DNA of 9,811 bases, from contig CAMAXB010000098.1 in assembly GCA_945862035.1 (NCBI GenBank), positions 1-9,811 on the forward strand, read 5' to 3'. The stretch's first letter is position 1. The number at the start of each line of letters is the position of its first letter. Shown one piece after another: positions 6,366 to 9,811 of this stretch. The stretch is from Opitutus sp. GAS368 (GTDB lineage: Bacteria; Verrucomicrobiota; Verrucomicrobiia; Opitutales; Opitutaceae). A program made the position numbers and the translations under genes. The notes under the pieces were generated by a model. It did not search any database, was not told where the DNA came from, and saw only the letters and a list, made by a program, of their open reading frames with translations.

Positions 6366-6950
6366 ATGGACAAAGCCGACCCCGCCCGGCCCCCGGCCGA
6401 CGACCCAGGTAACGCGTTCAGTCACGGTTACGGCTTCCCCCAGCTCATCGTGCTAGGGCTGGCCCTCGTGCTCTTTGTGGGCCTCTGGCTGTCGCCGGCG
6501 TTGCCCGGGCTCCCCCTGGGCGGGCCGCGCGCGGCCCGGGTGGCGGCTGCGATGGAGAAAACCGGACTGGTCCTCGCGCTAGCTAAGGGGCCGGCAGGCG
6601 TGGAGGGCTGGGCGCCGTTCGCCATCGTAGTCCTCGTGACGGCGGTAATGACCTTAGCGACGGCACCGACCAGCGACACCTCGACCGCCACGGTCTTCCT
6701 GCCGGTGAGCGGCCCGCTCGCGATCGGCCTGAACCAGCCCGTGCGGCGGCGGTCCGCGCCGGTCACGCTGGCGGCGAGCGCGGACTTTGCCCTCCCCGTT
6801 GGCACGCCGCCGAATGCGGTCGCCGCTGGATCCGGCCTGGTGAGTTTGGGCCGCAGGGTGCGCGCCGGCATCGGGGTGAACCAGCGGTTCGCGCTCCTGC
6901 TGCCGACCCTGCTTTAGACCATGGGTCGCTGGATCTTCAACCTCAACTGA
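6366..6950 (+). pseudogene. DASS/SLC13-type anion:sodium symporter pseudogene with internal deletion
   Basis: Intact family members are about 450-600 residues and import dicarboxylates or related anions with sodium. Here the frame from 6366 gives only 183 codons. It starts with a polar leader and one membrane segment (FPQLIVLGLALVLFVGLWLS), then at about 6540-6555 jumps to sequence typical of the C-terminal half (MEKTGLVLALA, then FAIVVLVTAVMTLA). The signature sodium-site motif, usually SNT in TSNTATA, reads TSDTSTATVFLP. The second motif is kept as LPVGTPPNAV. Several membrane helices carry unusual polar residues (RRRSAPVTLAASAD). The frame stops at TAG (6915-6917), but the next codons read TMGRWIFNLN before TGA at 6948-6950. 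That resembles the usual hydrophobic end of these carriers, so the TAG looks like a late nonsense mutation. Most of the transport core is missing, so it is probably non-functional. Confidence 0.75.
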
Positions 6951-6965
6951 CCGGAGCGTCCACCC

Positions 6966-7622
6966 ATGGGTTCGCGGGCAACGCTGAATGAGACGCTTCG
7001 ATGCGACCGCTGCCGGTTGCTGCAGCGGTGGTGTGTCTGCGCCGGGCTGGAAGCGATCCAAACCGGCGTGCGCGTTGACGTGCTGATGCATCGCCGCGAA
7101 TTCCGGCGGCCGACCAGCACGGGGCACCTGATCCAGCGGATTGTCGCGGGCGCGCGGCAGCATGTCTTCGAGCCGGGCCGCCTGTTGGACCCCGCAGCGA
7201 TCCGCGACCCCCAGCGTGACCTGTGGATTCTGCACCCGCAGGGCGACCCGCCGCCGGTGGAAGCGGATCCGGCGCGGGTCCAGATGCTCCTGCTGGACGG
7301 CAATTGGGGTGAGGCGGGTGCCATGGCCCGGGCCGTGGTAGGCTGGGGCCGGCGGGTCCGCCTACCCATGACGGGGAGCAGCCGCTATTGGCTGCGCGCG
7401 CAACGCCAGCAGGCCGAGTTCTCGACCGTCGAGGCGCTGATCTTTGCTCTGGGCCACCTCGGGCTGACGGGGCCGCAGGCGGCCGTGCAACGACAACTTG
7501 AACTGCAGGTGTATGCCGGCCTGCTCAGTCGCGGGCAGAAGGTACAGGCCGCCCGCTATCTGGTGGATTCGCCCGTTGGCGCCGTCTGGCCCGAACTCGT
7601 GCGAAAGCTGGGACCCCAGTAG
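6966..7622 (+). CDS. DTW-domain tRNA-uridine aminocarboxypropyltransferase
   Basis: DTW-domain proteins such as E. coli TapT (YfiP) transfer the 3-amino-3-carboxypropyl group from S-adenosylmethionine to uridine in tRNA, giving acp3U. The 218-residue protein has the N-terminal CxxC-x6-CxC cluster (Cys13, Cys16, Cys23, Cys25; probably zinc-binding), LMHRREFRRPTSTG, the LLDGNW box (Asp111 to Trp114) corresponding to the family's DGxW motif, and the later FSTVEAL segment. A length of about 200-250 residues is normal. GGAG lies about 13 bases before the ATG, one of the few plausible ribosome binding sites here. The gene is intact although it is flanked by a decayed transporter gene and by a second remnant. 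Which tRNA position it modifies cannot be told from the sequence. Confidence 0.88.
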   Translation: MGSRATLNETLRCDRCRLLQRWCVCAGLEAIQTGVRVDVLMHRREFRRPTSTGHLIQRIVAGARQHVFEPGRLLDPAAIRDPQRDLWILHPQGDPPPVEADPARVQMLLLDGNWGEAGAMARAVVGWGRRVRLPMTGSSRYWLRAQRQQAEFSTVEALIFALGHLGLTGPQAAVQRQLELQVYAGLLSRGQKVQAARYLVDSPVGAVWPELVRKLGPQ

Positions 7623-7886
7623 GCTTCGTCCGGTTGTCGGCCGTCCCTGCCGAATCCCGGCCCGCTCACAACTTCAGCGCGGATCCGGATGGAAGGGGCG
7701 CGCGACTCCGGGTAAAGCCTTGCGTCAATTCGGCGGAAAGATGGACTTTGTTGCGCGGTCCAGTCTTTCGGTTGGTGGGCGCAGCATCCCCGGGCTTTTC
7801 CCACCGCCGCACGAAATGGCCGAACCGCGCCGCCAGCGCTGGTGAGGCGCTTCGCTGCTTCTGCGTTGTTCAACTCCAAGCCTATC
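7623..7886. other. Intergenic stretch without a recognisable gene
   Basis: Open frames exist here on both strands, but their translations are Arg/Pro/Ser-rich and show no domain, and none has a ribosome binding site. I see no terminator after the DTW gene and no clear promoter. It may contain decayed coding sequence linked to the short ORF that follows. Confidence 0.4.
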
Positions 7887-8033
7887 ATGCTATCCCGATC
7901 ACCCGTGAGCGCGTTTCGCCGCGCTGCGTTGTCGGTCTTCGTCACCACCGCGCTGCTCGTCTCCGAGGTCCTACGGAAGGAACTTGATGGCATCGCTCAG
8001 GAACTCACTCCCCTGGTCGGCCCGGTTTATTGA
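7887..8033 (+). pseudogene. Short ORF resembling a signal peptide fused to a protein C-terminus
   Basis: The 48-residue product begins MLSRSPVSAFRRAALSVFVT and continues TALLVS, a basic then hydrophobic leader like a signal peptide. It passes directly into a charged helix and tail (LRKELDGIAQELTPLVGPVY) and stops at 8033. A strong terminator-like hairpin begins 11 bases later, as expected at the end of a real transcription unit. The simplest reading is a gene for an exported protein that lost its middle in frame, leaving both ends. It could instead be an intact small secreted or membrane peptide. No family was recognised with confidence. Confidence 0.4.
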
Positions 8034-8044
8034 TCGCCCACCTG

Positions 8045-8078
8045 ATCGCCGGGAGTGGCCCGTGGCACTCCCGGCGAT
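8045..8078 (+). terminator. Strong hairpin, probable rho-independent terminator
   Basis: A perfect 13-bp GC-rich stem is formed by ATCGCCGGGAGTG (8045-8057) and CACTCCCGGCGAT (8066-8078) around an 8-base loop. It is followed by TTCCCT, so the T-run is short. It would end transcription from the short ORF stopping at 8033. The peptidase gene starts 42 bases further on, so its promoter would have to lie in this small gap, or the hairpin could act as an attenuator in its leader. Confidence 0.65.
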
Positions 8079-8120
8079 TTCCCTGCCTTCACTGCTTTGG
8101 TTCATCCTTCGTCCATCCCA

Positions 8121-9341
8121 ATGAAATCCATGACCCGTCTGAGTTTTGCCTTCGCCTTGCTTTCCGTTCCCCTGCTGGCGCAGCAGTCGGCGGCTGGGAC
8201 CGCCGCAGCGCCGGCGGACTTGGCGTCGGAAGATCCGATTCAGGTGATGGTGGGGCAGCTGGAATTGGAGCGGTACAAGGCAACGATCAAGGGTCTCACG
8301 CAGTTCGGCGACCGCCGGCAGGGCACCGCGCGCAACCGCGCCGCACTCGACTGGATCGAGGCGCAGCTCCGCAGCTATGGCTATGCCGAGGTTGAACGCA
8401 TGACCTATGACTATTCGCCGACGGCCCCGCGCGCCTCGAGCAGCCCGGCCGGTGCTCAGCGCGTCCCGGACCAGGCGGTGGGCGGCGGCCGCATGCGGGG
8501 CAACCGCGCCAAGACCGGCGTCAACACCGATGCGCTCAAGCAACTCGACCCGCGCCTGCGCGCCCTGAACGAGGAGATCTCGCTCCCGGGCGAACGGCAG
8601 CAGGTCTGGGTCACCAAGATCGGTACCACGCGACCCGATGAGATGTACATCATCAGCGCTCACATGGACGGCCATGGTTGGGGCGAGGCGGCCAATGACG
8701 ATGGTTCCGGCACCGCGATCGTGATGGAGCTGGCGCGCATCTTCGCCGATCCGGCGGTGAGGACCGAGCGCTCGATCCGCTTCGTGCTTTGGAATAATGA
8801 GGAGACCGGACTCAACGGGGCCCGCGCTTACGTGGCGCAGCGGGCCGCCCTGCAGGGGAAGGAGAGTCCGGTCGGTTCCGGGCGCTATCCCGAGCCAACC
8901 TGGCTCGGGGTGATCCAGCATGACATGATGCTCTTCGATCATGGCATGCCCCGCGCGGACGGCACAGTGAGCCCCGAGCAGCGGCCGGAGGCGGACGTGA
9001 ACATCGAATTTCAGTCGACCGCCAAGGCCGCCGATGGCGCCCAGAAGCTGGCTTGGGCCCTGCACGCGGCCAACGCCGCCTACGCATCGCACTACCCGGC
9101 AACGGTCGGCCCGCACATGACGAACACGGACAGCGTGCCCTTCATGGACCTCGTGCCGGCCGTCAGCCTGCGGGAGAATGAGCGAGGCAAAGAAATCGGC
9201 GCCGGTTGGAATCCGCACTGGCACCAGCCGACGGATGTCTACGCGACCTTCAGCGACAAGGACTTCATGCTCGGTCTCAACGCGGCGCAAACCACGCTGG
9301 GGGCCGTGGGCCGCTTGGCGGGTGCGTCTCTGGTGAAATAA
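8121..9341 (+). CDS. Exported M28-family zinc metallopeptidase
   Basis: M28 peptidases are di-zinc exopeptidases, mainly aminopeptidases and carboxypeptidases. The 406-residue protein starts with a signal peptide (MKSMTRLSFAFALLSVPLLA then QQSAAG), so it is exported; a second Met at codon 4 is an alternative start. The metal site is complete by motif: SAHMDGHG (His181, Asp183), NDDGSG (bridging Asp193), NNEETGLNGA (catalytic Glu227, zinc Glu228), HDMMLFD (Asp268) and HWHQPTD (His368 likely). Between the N-terminal region and the catalytic domain lies a low-complexity linker (about residues 93-150) containing VGGGRMRGNRAKTGVN; I recall similar linkers in related proteins of other environmental bacteria. 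The product probably trims extracellular peptides. It is followed by a NamZ-like gene after 9 bases, which suggests a joint role in using cell-wall or protein debris. No Shine-Dalgarno sequence is visible. Confidence 0.92.
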   Translation: MKSMTRLSFAFALLSVPLLAQQSAAGTAAAPADLASEDPIQVMVGQLELERYKATIKGLTQFGDRRQGTARNRAALDWIEAQLRSYGYAEVERMTYDYSPTAPRASSSPAGAQRVPDQAVGGGRMRGNRAKTGVNTDALKQLDPRLRALNEEISLPGERQQVWVTKIGTTRPDEMYIISAHMDGHGWGEAANDDGSGTAIVMELARIFADPAVRTERSIRFVLWNNEETGLNGARAYVAQRAALQGKESPVGSGRYPEPTWLGVIQHDMMLFDHGMPRADGTVSPEQRPEADVNIEFQSTAKAADGAQKLAWALHAANAAYASHYPATVGPHMTNTDSVPFMDLVPAVSLRENERGKEIGAGWNPHWHQPTDVYATFSDKDFMLGLNAAQTTLGAVGRLAGASLVK

Positions 9342-9350
9342 ACTCCCTTT

Positions 9351-9811
9351 ATGAAGCTGGGGGTTGAAGTCTTTCTCCATCGTCCGCCGGACTGCGTTCG
9401 GGGCCGCCGCATCGGGTTGATCACGAATCCGACGGGGGTGGACTCGTCGCTCGCCGACATCGTGGGGGCCTTTCGCGCCCACACCGGCTTCACCCTCTCG
9501 GCGCTCTACGGACCCGAGCATGGCATCCGAGGTCATGCGCAGGCGGGTGAGACGGTACCGTTCCAGCTCGACCCCCACCACGGGATCCCGGTGCACAGCC
9601 TCTACGGGCAGTCGCATCCGGCGCCGGCCGATCTCTTCAAGGATATCGATGCCCACATGCGGGATTACGATACGCAGGCGGTGGGCAAGGGGATCGAGCC
9701 GGCGATGCTCGATGGCATCGAGGCTCTGGTCTTCGACCTTCAGGATGTGGGGACCCGCGTCTACACCTACTTCGCGACCATGGCCTATGCGATGCAGGCG
9801 GCGGCGGATCG
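9351..9811 (+). CDS. namZ: NamZ-type exo-beta-N-acetylmuramidase-like protein (DUF1343), 3' end beyond window
   Basis: DUF1343 proteins include NamZ, which releases terminal N-acetylmuramic acid from peptidoglycan fragments. The 153 codons present show the family N-terminus: LGVEVFL, GLITNPTGVD (22-31), ALYGPEHGIRG (51-61), AGETV, and DLQDVGTRVYTY (129-140). The frame is open to the right edge, so the C-terminal domain is not seen. Unlike many family members, it starts almost directly at the catalytic domain, with no signal peptide, so it may act in the cytoplasm on imported fragments. Between LYGQSHPAPADL and the MLDGIEALVFDL segment there is a stretch of about 25 residues (DIDAHMRDYDTQAVGKGI) longer than I recall for the family. 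The ATG lies 9 bases after the peptidase stop, which implies one operon. The gene name is by homology of motifs only. Confidence 0.85.
   Translation, partial: MKLGVEVFLHRPPDCVRGRRIGLITNPTGVDSSLADIVGAFRAHTGFTLSALYGPEHGIRGHAQAGETVPFQLDPHHGIPVHSLYGQSHPAPADLFKDIDAHMRDYDTQAVGKGIEPAMLDGIEALVFDLQDVGTRVYTYFATMAYAMQAAAD

Noticed and set aside
7556..7993. Overlapping open frames on both strands between the DTW gene and the M28 gene
   Set aside because: The minus-strand frame (7556-7993) and a plus-strand frame (7634-7987) show no domain, signal or ribosome binding site. Only the short ORF at 7887-8033 is kept, because of its leader and terminator.
7971..9656. 561-codon minus-strand open frame opposite the M28 and NamZ-like genes
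   Set aside because: Its translation is rich in Arg, Gly and His with no domain. It lies antisense to two genes with clear catalytic motifs, so it is a shadow frame typical of high-GC DNA.
1..9811. CRISPR arrays, tRNA or rRNA genes, phage modules
   Set aside because: No regularly spaced direct repeats, no cloverleaf or rRNA-like sequence and no phage structural genes were seen on either strand.

Overview
This is a GC-rich bacterial window. The gene content suggests a Verrucomicrobiota member, most likely near Opitutaceae. That placement rests on recalled family resemblance, not on a marker gene or a search. In most intact genes the start codon follows a C/T-rich leader with no clear Shine-Dalgarno sequence.

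Layout, left to right. At positions 1-387 on the minus strand lies a broken IS630-family transposase that runs off the left edge. Behind it is a stretch with a signal-peptide-like remnant that lacks a start codon. Next come two plus-strand housekeeping genes: methionyl-tRNA synthetase (683-2203) and an isochorismate synthase (2349-3764). They are separated by an A/T-rich imperfect inverted repeat. A convergent minus-strand gene (3802-4686) encodes an exported creatininase-family protein with altered metal-site residues. Across a divergent intergenic region with a stem-loop lies a tight two-gene unit (4905-6114): a RimK/GshB-like ATP-grasp ligase of unknown substrate and an 80-residue protein of unknown function.

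The right part mixes decayed and intact genes. Positions 6366-6950 hold a DASS/SLC13-type transporter pseudogene with a large internal deletion and an in-frame stop near the end. An intact DTW-domain tRNA-modifying enzyme follows (6966-7622). After it comes a 48-codon ORF that looks like a signal peptide joined to a protein C-terminus, followed by a strong terminator-like hairpin. The window ends in a probable operon: an exported M28 zinc peptidase (8121-9341) and, 9 bases later, a NamZ-type (DUF1343) N-acetylmuramidase-like gene cut off by the right edge.

The peptidase and the NamZ-like enzyme fit a role in breaking down peptides and peptidoglycan. MetRS and the DTW enzyme act on tRNA, and isochorismate synthase would feed menaquinone synthesis. 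The best candidate for an undescribed system is the ATP-grasp ligase with its small partner. The clearest evolutionary signal is the run of gene remnants around the DTW gene and at the left edge.
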